Source: Atrichornis clamosus
Lineage: Eukaryota; Chordata; Aves; Passeriformes; Menuridae
DNA: 64,000 bases
Direction of reading: 5' to 3'
Assembly (NCBI GenBank): GCA_013400975.1
Contig: WBMZ01003378.1
Location: 143,542-207,541, forward strand
Shown one piece after another: positions 26,401 through 38,564 of this stretch. Within the stretch, counting starts at the first letter, position 1, and each line of letters opens with the position of its first letter. Both the position numbers and the translations under genes were made by a program. Under the pieces are notes generated by a model. The model worked only from the letters and a program-made list of their open reading frames with translations. It did no database searches and was not told the DNA's origin.

Positions 26401-29031
26401 AACAAATTAGGACTCTGTAGCCACATACACACCAAATAAAATCAATAGCTTTAATTTTCACATTTAAACCTACAATTTTCATCTGACAGCCTCAGCAGGT
26501 TTTAATGCACACAACAATTTACTTTTACTGTTTTAATTGTTTTTAGTCAATCACTTTTATTGCTTCTCTGCATCTGACTAAACAAATTAATAGAGCTATG
26601 TTCATAAATGATTACTTTGTGAAATGGCTTGATAGATACATTTGCCAGGTTCACCTTCAATTACTGCCAACGTTAGTAATATTTATACCAAAATATACAT
26701 TTATCCAGGTCTTATAATTAAGTGAGCCAACAGGAGCAGCAACAGCAAAAGGAAAAAAAAAAAAAAATCTATTTCCCGAGCACCATAGTATCAAATTTCA
26801 CCTTTCTATGTCTTCCCCCCAGGCCAAATGAAAACCACCAAGACCTGCCTGCACAGTTGGCTGAAAAAGCCCTTTCTGCATCACAAAAACAATCTTGTCC
26901 TGCCACAGACATGATCTGGTTGAGGAAAACACAAAGAATATATAACGCACTGGTCAGGATGACACTGTCAGCAGGCCAGAAGGATCAGTCTTCACTGACC
27001 CTGAGCTACAAGGGCTTTCGCTCAGGATGCTCAGAACCCTGGGCACTGCATCTTCTTCATAAAGTCCTATTTTATTGTTTTATCTAATGTGAGAAAACAC
27101 TATAAAACCAGAAGCTAAAGTCCAAGAGCCCACCAGATTCAGCCTAATTCAACACTTGGCTCTCCAGACATGCCTAGACACACTCCTCTGGCAGATAATT
27201 AGTGCTTCACCTACAGACAACACGCCAGCTCTTCCTCACCTATTTTATCACCGCTCTTGTGGTCTCCTGTGGGTTTGGGGAGAGCCTATCCACCCCCTCA
27301 ATGTTTCTCAAGCACCTTGCCTTGTGAGTGAGTGAATTCTCCTCCAAAGCTCTCCTTCCACCTGGACAGAGCACATTCTGTTTTCCAGGCAGCCCCCAGA
27401 GAACTAAACCAGCTTCTGCTTTTGTGCAAGAGCTAAAACAACCTCACATTGGTCAAAACTGCTGACATCAAACTAGTTTTTCAATTGATATTCCTACATA
27501 ACATCACTCATATTTGAATTAAGCCTTCACTGAGCACGCGCCCTCAGAAGCCGCCTGGGTCTTAAGCTGTAGGAAACTGATAAAGTGCAGAGTGTGGTAG
27601 AAGGGCTTTTCACTGTTCCTTTAGAAACCTGCACAATATCTCATTTGAAAGAGCCCTGATCTCTGGCTGAGGCTGCTAGGTACTTCATGAATATAAACTG
27701 AAGATATGAATTGTGCTGCTCCTTAAGCTACCGAGCCTACACGCCACTGTAACAAGAAAAATCATGAAAAGCTTGTGTGACAAAAAAAAAAAATAGTATA
27801 AACTGCAAAGAACAAACCTGTTTATTTCCTGAGGTTTGTGGAAAATTATGAGTAGGATTTGTTTTAGTATTTCCATGTTTCTTGAATCAGTTCTCCAGTC
27901 TGAATACACATCATTTTTAAGTTGCTTGGTATTAAACAGATACTTGATCCCCCAGCAGTTCTCACAAACCCACCCCTTGCTCCCCTCCCTGCAGTGAGGT
28001 AACGCAGCTGTTCCATAATCCTGTCCTTTTATCATCAGGCAGGACAGCACTCTCCAAAATGCCAAACTGAGCACAACCACCTTGCTGGGGTGACATACCC
28101 CAGAGCATGGCCATGGTTCAGGACTCCTCAACAAAGAGCTGAGGCTAAAAAAAGGCTAAATCAACAAATCTTCTGTCCCAGATTACCCCAGCTGCTGCTG
28201 CCCAGGACAGGGAGCAGCAGGAAGAACAGATAAAGCCAGAGGTGGAACAGCTTCTCCACCCACAGACAAATATTCCCATTTTTATCAAAACCAGCCCTCT
28301 CCCACCACTATGTTACAGTGGAGAGAAGTGACTCACCGAGCCACAGTCACAACAAAGCCCGGGCACATCTGTATTCCCACAGAAAACAGGATCTCAGCCC
28401 CGTGCCCTGAGTGGCAGCTCAGCACAGCAGCAGCCTCAGCTCATTTCTCAGCTTGCCCTGGAATGGTAACAAGCTCCAAACCCCACAGAACCCTTATCAG
28501 AGCCAGTGGTGTCCAAGGGTGACCCTGGATTGCTTTGTACAAGACACCCACATGCTGTCCCACTGACTCCTCAGCAGCTTTCACACAGCCCAGCTGCAGC
28601 AGATTTCACGTTTCTATCAACTGATGACAGCATTTCCCAAACACTGGTGAAGAATTAGTTGTAGAGTCTGATTTCAGAGGGCAGATTTCAAACACAGGCA
28701 AGGTGCCCCTGGTGCACTCACAGACTGCAGCAGAGGAGCTGACAGAGCTGATCAGATCAGCTGGAAGCTTCCAGTGACCACATTTTGCTGCTTCCCTCCA
28801 CACACACCAGAGCACATTGCTCTCTGCTAACTTTTGGGAGAGGTCCTTCACAAATCAGGTCTGTAGAAATGCTATTCAGGCTCACTTATTCTGCAACAAC
28901 ATCTGAAGACCCTAATGAAGCTCAGGCCTTATTCATGAACCACACTGTGCAGCAAAAGCCTGTAGGTCCCAGTCAACACAGCCTAAATAAATAGAACAAG
29001 CAAGAAATGGGCAAATAAAAAGATAGATTAG
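20466..29031. other. Intergenic, no gene supported
   Basis: AT-rich with the two GC islets noted above. The 22690-22900 stretch contains an ATTTGCAT octamer, and 26180-26700 is AT-rich with few simple repeats; both could be regulatory. No coding exon is recognised. Confidence 0.65.
24985..25200. other. GC-rich islet, no gene recognised
   Basis: About 200 bp with roughly 17 CpGs by hand count. Frames are open on both strands without a recognisable protein. A second, smaller islet lies at about 25860-26010. Confidence 0.5.
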
Positions 29032-29095
29032 TTCACCCCAGGTCACACAGAGAGTCTGCACCAGAACCAAGGAGGACACTTATTCCCAGTGTCTC
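29032..29095 (+). mobile_element. Probable ancient MIR/core-SINE fragment
   Basis: About 60 bp contain CACCCCAGGTCACACAGAGA followed by GTCTG and CAGAACCAAGGAGG, resembling the MIR consensus segment around CCAAGGTCACACAG and its downstream GCAGAGCC. MIR-type SINEs predate amniotes and survive as rare remnants in birds. The match is short, so chance similarity is possible. Confidence 0.45.
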
Positions 29096-32000
29096 ACTGT
29101 CAAGACCATCTTTTCTCAGTCTTAAAAATTTATAAGAAAAAGCACAAGGCATCAGCCTACAGCATTATTATCAAGACTAATTGTTTTTTCAGGAGGAGGA
29201 ACTACACCAAGAAACAACCTGGCCCACGTGTTCACACAGGGGACAGAAGTCAACACTTAAACTTGCTGAAGTTTATGAGAAGTTCACTGCCTGGCAAGAT
29301 CCTTCCTTCCATCTCATCTGCCTGAAATGAGAAAGGACTTGATATCATGTACCGTGGCCACCCCACACACATTCACTGTGCTTCACAGAGATGGATTCCC
29401 AGCACATACATAAATAAATTGGGAATGCTGTTTTCTGCACTTCACTGAACTCATACATATCACACACACTTCACTTTACAGCAGCCAAAAGAGATGAAAA
29501 AGAATCACATCCAGGCTACAAATCATACCAGCCCGTTGCAATTAAACACATTGAAATTCTACATCCCAAAAAAGCAGACTTTGCAATGATACAATTGCCA
29601 TCTACATCTCCCAAATACTCTGTTGCTGCCCTTCAAACGTGCTTCCCATTTACAAGCTCACAGAAGCCACTTTACTGCCAATTCCTCCATTGATGGCACA
29701 TTTTATTGACAAAATACAGCTGAGCCACCTAAAGCAATTTCAGCTACAGAATAACCTTTCACACGAGAAGTTAAGCAGCTCCTCCATCCATTTGCAGTAG
29801 ATTTAGATTAGCAAACACCACACAGACACATTCAGATCCTTTGAACAGGCAGTTGATGGCTAAGGACAGGGTAATGTTAAACAGCATTTCATGCTTTGAG
29901 TTCTGGGGAGCAAAGCCTTCTGTACTTGAGAAGCCTTGATTACCACTCTGCCACAAACAGTTTCCTCTCCTTCTACCTTTTCCCACCCATCTCCAGTTTC
30001 TCCTTCCCCTTGTTTTACCTCCCTCCTGCATTATATTTTTTTGTTACACTTCTACAAAGATTGTCTTCATTTAAATGAGGTTGATTTTAAAAAAAAAAAT
30101 CTGTCCAGTCTTCCCACAAGCTTAAAAAGCACCAGATGTGCACAAGCCTGTCCAGAGTGCAGCCACTGGCTCTGGGGTGGTGCTCACAACCAGCAGCCAG
30201 TCAAAGGGAGGCTGTGCAGCCACAACTGACAAGTTCCCCGTCACATAAATACTTGCAAAGAATCAGACTCCCAACATAAATTACGCCTCTCTTTCAAATG
30301 CACTTGTATAAAACATTTGCTCTGTATGACTTATGGAAGAAATCACAAATCCTGAAATGTGCCAAGACTCGGAGCTCACTGCTAAAGAAACTTGCGAGGA
30401 AGAGAAAGTTTTAAAAGCCGCTTTTATTGTCGGGCTTAATTCTGCATTCCTGTCAGCTCCGTCTCCAAGTGGGTTTGCCTGATCAAAGACCTCGCTGTCG
30501 GCCTCCCAGAGTCTGTCCATAGATCACCCCAGGTGTTCACCCACTGCAGCTGCTCCGGACATCTGCCCTGCCCTCCTCACTCCAGCCTGTGCGGAATAAT
30601 TCCAGGGGTGGGTGGGGAAGGGGAGAGCCCCCCCAGCAGCCGCTCCCCCGGGCTCGCACGCCAGGCACAGGCACTCCAGGTGGAGCAGAGGGATCTGCCG
30701 ACACAGCCGTGCCGGTGCGAGTCCCAGGCAGAGAGCGCTGCAGCACAGGGGCAGCCGAGCTGTGCTTGGAACCTTCTAGAGAAGCGTGGACAGGCACAGA
30801 TGCCAATTCCTCCTCCGCGGGCACAACCAGGGCCCTGCGCTGGCAGATCCCAGGGGCCAGCTCCAGGCTGAGCACACCCAGAGCAGCAGTGCCAACACTG
30901 CGGGCAGCGATACAGCTGCGACAGAGATTCGTCCCTGCAGAAGGTGCAACGCGGGGAAGTCATTTTGGCCGTGGGAGGCTGGCTGACTTTGCTCAGGCTT
31001 TTTAATTACCCCCATGAAAAAGAATTCAGCACACACATCTAAGACCCTTATACAGTTCACACAACAAATTCAGTTTGTCTTTGGGTGCACACACAAGTTG
31101 AAGCTTCTTCTGTCCCACACGAGATTTTTCCACAGCTCAAACTTAGTTGAAAAGTGCAAACCTGGTCATTTATTCCTGCGGGTTGGGAACTGACCAGAAG
31201 CAAAATAACATTAATAAGAAATCAAAGCCTGACACCACAGAGAAAGTAAGAATCAATACCTAACTTGCCCTGGCCAGAAATGCACACAGAGCAAGAGAAG
31301 TCCTTGTGCTCACAGGTAGCTGCACCCTCACACCTGGTGGCTGGGAGAGGGAGGCTTGTTTTGCTCCTCACTATGCAGCACTTCCAGAGAGCTCAGATAT
31401 TCCTCACTCTGCTGCTCTGGGGGGCACAGCTGTATCAGAAGGCCTGGAAGAGGGTTCACCTGTCCCTCTGCCTGTACTTTCTAACTCAGCTCCACAACAT
31501 CACCTTGTTTGGTGCTCTGTGTCAGTCACACAGTTCATACTCTGTGTGTGTGTGCTTCACCTCTCCAAGGAGGTCACAGAACGCTTTTTTTTCCTGTACC
31601 ACCCCGTGGTAACACAGGAGTCCTGCGTCAGCCCTGAGAAACCACTACAAAACTGATTACCAGTGTCCCATAAGAACGAGATACTTCTGTTGGAAGGTGA
31701 GTTGTTATTATTAGCTGCTTTGCTCATTAACAAAAGCTGATCAAAGCCGCACTGGTCCCTGGAGATGTTGCACTTTCTAAGCTACTGCAGTTTCCTAAAA
31801 GTAGACAGAGGCTAAGGTCCCAACAGGCAATGCTCAACAAGAACTTCTCTTTTTATCCATTTTAAAACAAGGCAGGGGAGGCAGAGCAGTCAATCCAGAC
31901 TTACTTAGCTCAAATTCAGCTGGAATTACTTCAGAGCTGGACTTATCTCCTTCCCCTTTAGAAGGGAATATACCCCCCACCCACCCACACATACTCCTCA

Positions 32001-34020
32001 TTACGCAACCTCTACAGCCCTTCCATTGCCCACAGGGCACAAGGAGGCCAAGGCTAAAAACCCCACTTTGTCAGAGGGCAGCTGACTCTATGCCCTAAAA
32101 CGACAAAGCGTTTCCACATAGAGCCCTACCACCTTCCAGAAATCACACCTTTAATTTGCTGGGTCAGCACCCCAGCCGTTTATTAACGCATCAGACCTCA
32201 CCACATCACTGCCCTCCTGCTCAAAAGAGATTTCGCTGATGTTCTACCAGCAGAATCAAAGAGAAGCCACTAGCCCTTACCCTCCTTACCTGCAGAAAAA
32301 CGGCAAAACCCCCATCCTCTCACACCTTCAAGAAACCCAGCCTTGGGCCCAGCCTCTTTTTATCCCACTCCGCTACTCTTGGTGTTGCTCCCAGCTGACA
32401 GGAATCCTCCCTGATGAAACACATCAGGTGTGACTAGTGAAGATCTCTCCTACCCACCCATGGGAAGGGTTCTTTTCAGCCCTCAATTTTTCATTGAGGA
32501 GTTGGTTTTTTGCTTCATAATTTTATTTTCCTTACAACTGAAAACTCACAGATGTGTTTTATAAACACCTGAGGTTTATTGCTAGGCACTACCAGAAGTA
32601 CATCAATGCACAGTCACTCTTATGAAAATGAAGATTTCTTTATGAAAATGCAACGATTAGGTTAATGTTTTCCACTAAGTTCCTAAAATGGAAGTTCATC
32701 TTATTGTTTAAGAATGTTGTAAGAATTTAAAGCTACATAAAGGTGAAAATCCCACTGCAAATATTTTAAATTTTTGGGGAGGAATTATTTGTGTTCAGAA
32801 GCTGATTATTTAGAGTAACTTAGCTCCAAATACTCACACACAGATACACAAGACTGCCTGAGGCACAGAGAGCTTTCCCCTGCCTGAGGAAAGCCTGGCA
32901 AGGGTTCTGTGACCCCAGAGAGCTCTGCAATGATGCCCTGGTAAAGCCAAACCCCTGTGCTTGGAGAACGACCCCCTTTGGGATCACACAGCCAAAAGCT
33001 GCATTTTCTGTGGGGTGTTTCAGCAGTGCCAGCTCTCAGAGCAGAGGCTCTGCCCTCAGTTCTGGCCTTGGCCACACACAGACCCCTTTGAATACACAGA
33101 CTCAAACAAGACAGGCAGGACCTGCAGACACAGGGAGATCTGAAGAGAAGGGCTCCTCCACAAGTCAAAGAGAATGAGAAAGGAATAAATAATCAAAAGA
33201 CCAGGAGAAGAAAGAAGCTGGTAAGACTCCGAGAGGCACAGATCTATTCTGATAGTCCAACAGCACCAGGAACACAAGGCATCTCTTTTGTTGTTTAAAG
33301 TCAATTTTGTTCTAAATTACACAATCACAGAGAAAGAAGAGCCTAATAATAACAGAATATTTTTATTTTCCACATGACTTTAGTTTATCAATTGTACAAG
33401 AGCAGGAAAAGAAAAAAATAAAAGCAGGTTTGGGCATCACCCTCTATCCCAGGGATCAGAGCAGTCACCTTGCAAGGGAAAAGACGTGCCAACCTCCTGC
33501 TCACAGCGTTGTTGGGGAATTTACATGGATCGCTCCTGGAATAACCCGTGGAGTGCAGCAGTCACTGACCAGGGGCTGTTCTGTGGGGACGCCCCAGCAA
33601 CGGAACATCCCCAGGCAAGATCCTGGGTGTGGTAACTGCACGCAGAGAGGCCCCTGCGGCAGGGACTGCCACTCCTTGCCGAGATTCCCAGGGAGATAAG
33701 TGACGCCAGTGGAAGGCCGGAGTCTCTCTGTCTCCCACATAAACAATCAGTTTGATGGAGAACAAAGCATCTCCTTAACATCTTTCCGACTTTGGACAGG
33801 GAAGAAGCAAAAAAACTTTTGCAACTCCCACCTCTCAGGCTGATGCTCCTGGAGCACCTCAGCGCCCGTTTTCCCACAGTGTGATGTTTGCCTGTTCTCC
33901 AGCTCCATCTCCTGGAGCCACGGAATTAACACAGGAACGGCTCAGCTCCGGCTGAAATAAGGGCGTAAGTTTGAGAGGGAAGTTTGCAAAGGGGTGAACA
34001 TTACAGGGGCAAGATTAAAA
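29096..34020. other. Intergenic, no gene supported
   Basis: Mixed composition with a GC islet at about 30.6-30.96 kb and moderate GC from 33.4 to 34.0 kb leading into the CpG island. Open frames under 140 codons match no family. Confidence 0.65.
30580..30965. other. GC-rich islet, no gene recognised
   Basis: About 380 bp of GC-rich sequence with scattered CpGs. Open frames over 100 codons occur on both strands, again without family resemblance. Possibly a regulatory islet. Confidence 0.45.
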
Positions 34021-34410
34021 ATTATAAAGGCGCCCCTGATTTCGTCAATGTGGGAGGCTGCCCGATCCGCGGGTTTGTTCCGGGCAGGGGTCCGCGACAG
34101 CGGTGCTGTGGCAGCTCCCGTGATGTCCCGTCACATCCCGCGTTCCCGGGGCGGCCTCTGCCGGCCGTGCGCCACCTCCTTGGCGCTGTCCGCCGTCACC
34201 GACCTTTCCTGCCCTTGGCGCTCCAAATGTTGCACGGAACAGAGCCCTGACCTCCTGCCGGGCAGCCGGGACACGTCCGTCACCGGGGGATGCCGCTTTC
34301 CACCCCGCGTCCCGCAGCTCCAGCGCCTCGGGCTTCCCTGGTGCTGTGCCCCGTGTCCGGAGGCAGCTCCACCTCTCGGGTTTCTCATCCCGGGAACGAG
34401 CTTGCACAGG
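34021..34410. promoter_or_regulatory. Orphan CpG island
   Basis: About 390 bp of GC-rich sequence with, by hand count, roughly 40 CpG dinucleotides, the densest run in the window apart from the right edge. It includes several CCCG and GCGC clusters and sits in AT-rich flanks. No coding exon is recognised nearby; open frames inside it exist on both strands and are what GC-rich DNA gives by chance. It lies about 4.2 kb downstream of the PPP4R2 stop. It may be a promoter of an unannotated noncoding RNA or an enhancer island. Confidence 0.6.
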
Positions 34411-36040
34411 GGTTTTGTCGCCCTGCTCACCTATCCCAGGAACCCACGTCCTCCCTCTTGCCCGTGGATGTGCTGAGCTGGGTGACCTCAGCGCCAGGAC
34501 CCGGCTGTGCTGGGCTCGCTGTCCCCATCCGTGTTATCCCAGCACATCCAGCCGGCCCAGGCCGCTCTGCTTTCTCATCAGCTTTCTTTTACACCCCCGA
34601 TTTCGTTTCCCAAGAGATTAAAGAACTATTTCAAAAGTCCTTGAGGTGAATGAAGATGAAGAGCTGATTAACAGAAGTTTATGAGTTACAAAATATGGGT
34701 CTCCCGTTGGTAATGGAGGGATGTAACAGGGATACAATCCATACCTCGTCCATACTCGTCTCACTGAAAAGCACTGACCTGAGACACACAGAGATGCAAA
34801 TAACCTTTAAACACTTCCTAGAAGTGCACTAGATGAAGGAAGAATGCCGAAGGGGTGCAGAAGGGTATCCTGTACAGTTGCAGTCAACTGAAGGCATCCA
34901 TTCAAGGAAAAAATCTATTTATTTATAACAAGTCACATTATTGCCACTTAACTATTGCAACAGAAAACTCGCAGAGCTAAGATTCTCTCAGGCTTTGACT
35001 CTGGGTTCTTTTAGGTTTGTTTTCCCCCCTCACATACAATTAACAAAGCAGCTAAAAATAAAAGCTTGATTCTTTTGTACCAGACCCAGGACACTCAAGA
35101 TGCAGCTTCTCAGTGACCTGTTTGAGCAAAGGACAACACACAACACAACTCACAGGCTGAAGCAGAAATTCTCTTTAGCCCATTTCCTGCCTGCCCCAGG
35201 CCAGGCATCAACTGAAACACAATTCCAATTTACTCTTCCAGCTAGGAGTATTTCCTGCTGAAATGTTTAAAAACAATACTTGGTGCTGCAGAGGGGCCTC
35301 AGCCTTGGAAGCCCCCAGAACACAATTTCTGTATTAAAGTTTGCAGAAGCCAGCAGCAGATCCAAGAGGATTTACAAAAGAAATCCCAATCAGTCCTGGA
35401 GCTGGTCAGCAATACAAAAAGCAGCAATAATCCCTGCCCCAAAACTGTGTCACCTCAGGCAGCTGGAGGCAAGGACACGATCCCAGAGGTCCATGGGCTT
35501 GGCTGTCCTGAGCTCCATTTGGGAGACACAAGGATTCCAGGCCGGCCAGAGCAAACCTCTCCCACCAGGAGCAATACCCTCTCAGCAGAAGTTGCTGCAC
35601 ATAAATTAACCCCCGATTCCAGTAACTTCTGCTTCGTTCACTCAACTCAAAAACGCTTTTTTGAATATTTTAAGGCCAGATCCAGTCTTTACAACCCCAA
35701 ATCCATGCTGTACTAGAAAGCTTTTCCTAGTGCAAGTATTCAAAAGTACCCCTTGAAGTTTAAAATTCAAGGCTGACAGACCATCTTGGAAACTATAAGG
35801 AAATAATTTTTAAATTTTTAACTATTTTTTTAAATATCAAGAGCAGAATTAAGCGTTGACTTTGACCTTGTACTCTGTAAACTCCATTTCACTTTCCATT
35901 TGTATTCTGGTCCCACGTAAGTTTTTAATAGGGAACAGACCCACAAATGCTATAAAGCACCTGTTGCCCGGTTTTCTGGGGTTTAACCACTCCTTTCCTT
36001 CAAGCAGACACACAGAACACTCCATTTGGGTGCATGCAAA
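34411..36040. other. Intergenic, no gene supported
   Basis: GC falls off rapidly after the CpG island; the rest is ordinary AT-rich sequence up to the CR1 copy. A donor-like GAG-GTGAAT occurs near 34645 on the plus strand, the only hint of a transcript leaving the island. Confidence 0.6.
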
Positions 36041-36301
36041 CACAGGATGGCGGGATCACAGGATGGTTTGGGTTGGAAAGGATCCCAAAGCTCATCTCCA
36101 TCCACCCCCTGCCATGGGCAGGGACACCTCCCACCATCCCAGGCTGCTCCAAGCCCCGTCCAGCCCGGCCTTGGACACTTCCAGGGATCCAGGGGCAGCC
36201 ACAGCTTCTCCGGGCACCCTGTGCCAGGGCCTCAGCACCACCAGTCAGGACTTTCTTCCCAATACCCAAACTAAACCTCCTCCCGTTCACTTCGAAGCCA
36301 C
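36041..36301 (-). mobile_element. CR1 LINE fragment (about 260 bp, 3' end)
   Basis: A minus-strand CR1 3' region. In sense orientation it runs from about GGAGGTTTAGTTTGGG through GAGGCCCTGGCACAGG, AGAAGCTGTGGCTGCCCC, GGGGCTTGGAGCAGCCTGG and GCCCATGGCAGGGGGT to CCAACCCAAACCATCCTGTG. The terminal part shows a short repeated CACAGGATGG on the plus strand, as CR1 ends are often tandem. It is better preserved than the other copies and therefore probably younger. It ends about 2.3 kb downstream of the PPP4R2 stop. Confidence 0.93.
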
Positions 36302-37430
36302 ATGCTCTGGTGTGTGTGTGCAATTAGGGAATTTAAATCAGATTTCATTAAATGTAGGGTACACATCTATGACTAAGATCCTTCTGCTGCAGTTGAAGCA
36401 TGATTTCAGTTTTTATTAGCCATGAAAAGAAGTTGCAGATACAGAAATGGATCCGTACCTCGAAGTCCTTCTGCAGGTCTCTGCAGGAGTGGCACTAACG
36501 CTGCCAAAACAAACATCTGGAAAGGTCAGAGGTGCTTAAAGAACAAGTTTATTGACAATATCGTCACAAATAAACAATCTAAAGAAAATTTCAGAAATCT
36601 CTAAACTTAGAAATTTTAAAATTTTCTCATTGGCAAAAATATTAAAAAAAAAAAAAAGAAGTGTAAGTTGTCACTATATTCTTAAACTTTCCTAATTCCA
36701 ACATTTTGGTTCAGTCCTTTAATAACACACATCCAACCCTTCAGCACAATGAAAATGAGTCAAAAGTACAATTTTCCTTCTGTAAGGGGATCTCGATCAG
36801 TAAGATTTAAGTTGGTTTTTTTTTTGCAAGCATCTCCCTGAATCCTGTCTGCTCACAACTTGATAGGTAACATCAGCAAGAAATAACTTTATAAATAGTC
36901 CAACTGAGCCAAATTAATTCTGGTATTAATCAAAACCTAAATTTCCCCCAAACAATACAAAGGAGACCATGTAGTACAAGAAACTATCAGCATGCATTTT
37001 AGAGGTCATTTTTGTACTTCAGGTACATGAACTTAAAACCAAAGAGGGACAATTGTGATAAAAATGTACTCAGATATTTCATAACATTAATATTTATTGC
37101 TTTATATGAATACTGTATTGAAAGCCCAAGCATTCAGTTTACACACAGAAATTATACAATTATATACCGTTTCACAATGGCAGTGAGCACTCATTACAAT
37201 CTACAAAAAATCTACTTTACAGAAATTTAAAAATTCTAAATATCAAAAAGGTACAGTTGAAGAAACAGGTATAAATTTGGCAGCCAGTAATTGTGACTGG
37301 GAGGTTGCAGCTTGCATGTCTTTAAATATGGGAACTGGAAAATATTGAGTTTAAAGCAGTAGTTTGTGCTTTGAGCTGGTTTGAAAAAAACATTAAACAC
37401 TGGCTGTCAAAGTAGCATGTTCAAAAATAT

Positions 37431-37673
37431 TTAGTTCACTTCCAAAATGTTATACAAATCGTGGTGATTTCTATGCACCCCTAAACCTTGTAGCTCAGGT
37501 ACATGACCAGGGCCATGTATCCATCCTTCCCATCCCGTGGTGTGATCAGCCCGATGCCACCTGCAAACCTTAGAGTCATTCTGAGACTTCTCTACAATAT
37601 TCACAAAGCTCCAAGAAGCTCTCAAAAAGGCAAATACCTGCTCGTTTCTTCCAAGGTATTTTCTTATTTTCAA
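37431..37673 (-). other. Unassigned coding-like patch downstream of PPP4R2
   Basis: A minus-strand frame of about 80 codons is open here. A second frame, entered after a CAG at about 37584 that could act as a splice acceptor, reads GIGLITPRDGKDGYMALVMY and ends at a TAG after about 27 codons. The core at about 37490-37585 is richer in G+C than its AT-rich surroundings. I do not recognise a family. It could be a terminal exon or fragment of another gene, an old retrocopy, or chance within the 3' UTR. Confidence 0.2.
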
Positions 37674-38018
37674 ACATTTCTTCTACAAAAGTTTAAGCTA
37701 ATGTTTTGATTACAACGTTCTCAACATAAAGCACATTTTCTCATAAATAAATGAAATCCTTTCACTCAGGCACCTCAGAAGTATACAAAAATGTTGTCAT
37801 TGGAACAGTTCTCTTGGAATGTGTTTACTCTGGTGTTTTCAACAATGTTAGTATTTCCAGGGTTTCATAAGGGCCAGATTTCATTTTTTCCAGAGGCAAA
37901 ATCAAGTGCCTTGAGAGGTGAACTCAGTCTTTTCCTATAGAAAAAGTATTTGCTGTATTTATCTTTTTTAGAAACAGAAAAATATACCCTTTCCCCCTAA
38001 GAACAGCGAGGGTACACG

Positions 38019-38072
38019 CAGGTGTGCATGCACGTGTGCAGATGTGTGTGTGCAATGTGTGTGTGAAATGGA
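38019..38072. repeat. TG-rich simple repeat
   Basis: Interrupted TG/TGCA sequence on the plus strand, CA-rich in the sense of PPP4R2. It lies in the probable 3' UTR or downstream flank. Confidence 0.7.
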
Positions 38073-38564
38073 ACACATTTGAAACACACAACAGAAGGTT
38101 TCATAGTGTGTATTCAAATAAAAACCCGGAAACCAGCCTGAAACCCCGTATTTCACATGTCAAATGTTGAAACTGTAACCAAAATATGAAGTAACTGCTA
38201 GAGCTGTCAGAAAAAGACAAGACAAAAAGCTTTCTTGCTTACATACAACTAGGTGTGGTGATTTCCAAAAAAGTTGTCAAAATTATAATTACCTTCCAGT
38301 TTAAAAACTTTTATTCTAAATAAAAAAAACTATACACAAACCACTGATTTGACCAAACGAAAGTTCAGCGGTAAGCAGGACCTGAAGGAGCTGGTATTCA
38401 CAGTTCTTATCATGTACAACTCTTTCAAGGTTCAATCCATGGAGAAGTTTATTTTACAACCTGCTTCTTTTTGTAAAACTAAAGGTCCACTTTATTACAT
38501 AAAATTATTTATACAGTGTAAAACCGGAGCCTTATGGAAAATACTGCCTCTAAGTTTATTTAAA

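Larger units (their letters stand above)
36302..38564 (-). other. PPP4R2: PPP4R2 3' UTR and downstream flank
   Basis: AT-rich sequence after the stop codon. Minus-strand AATAAA hexamers occur at 38555-38560 (5 nt past the stop, too close to act), 38491-38496, 38448-38453, 38310-38315, 37093-37098 and near 36550. I cannot tell which is used, so the UTR could be about 0.1 kb to 2 kb long. A TG-rich stretch lies at 38019-38070 and A-runs near 36640-36656. A GC-richer coding-like patch at 37431-37673 is listed separately. No other gene is recognised here. Confidence 0.6.

Noticed and set aside
36302..38564. Bornavirus-like insertion as found downstream of PPP4R2 in primates (EBLN2)
   Set aside because: No long frame or recognisable similarity here; the primate insertion is not expected in birds.
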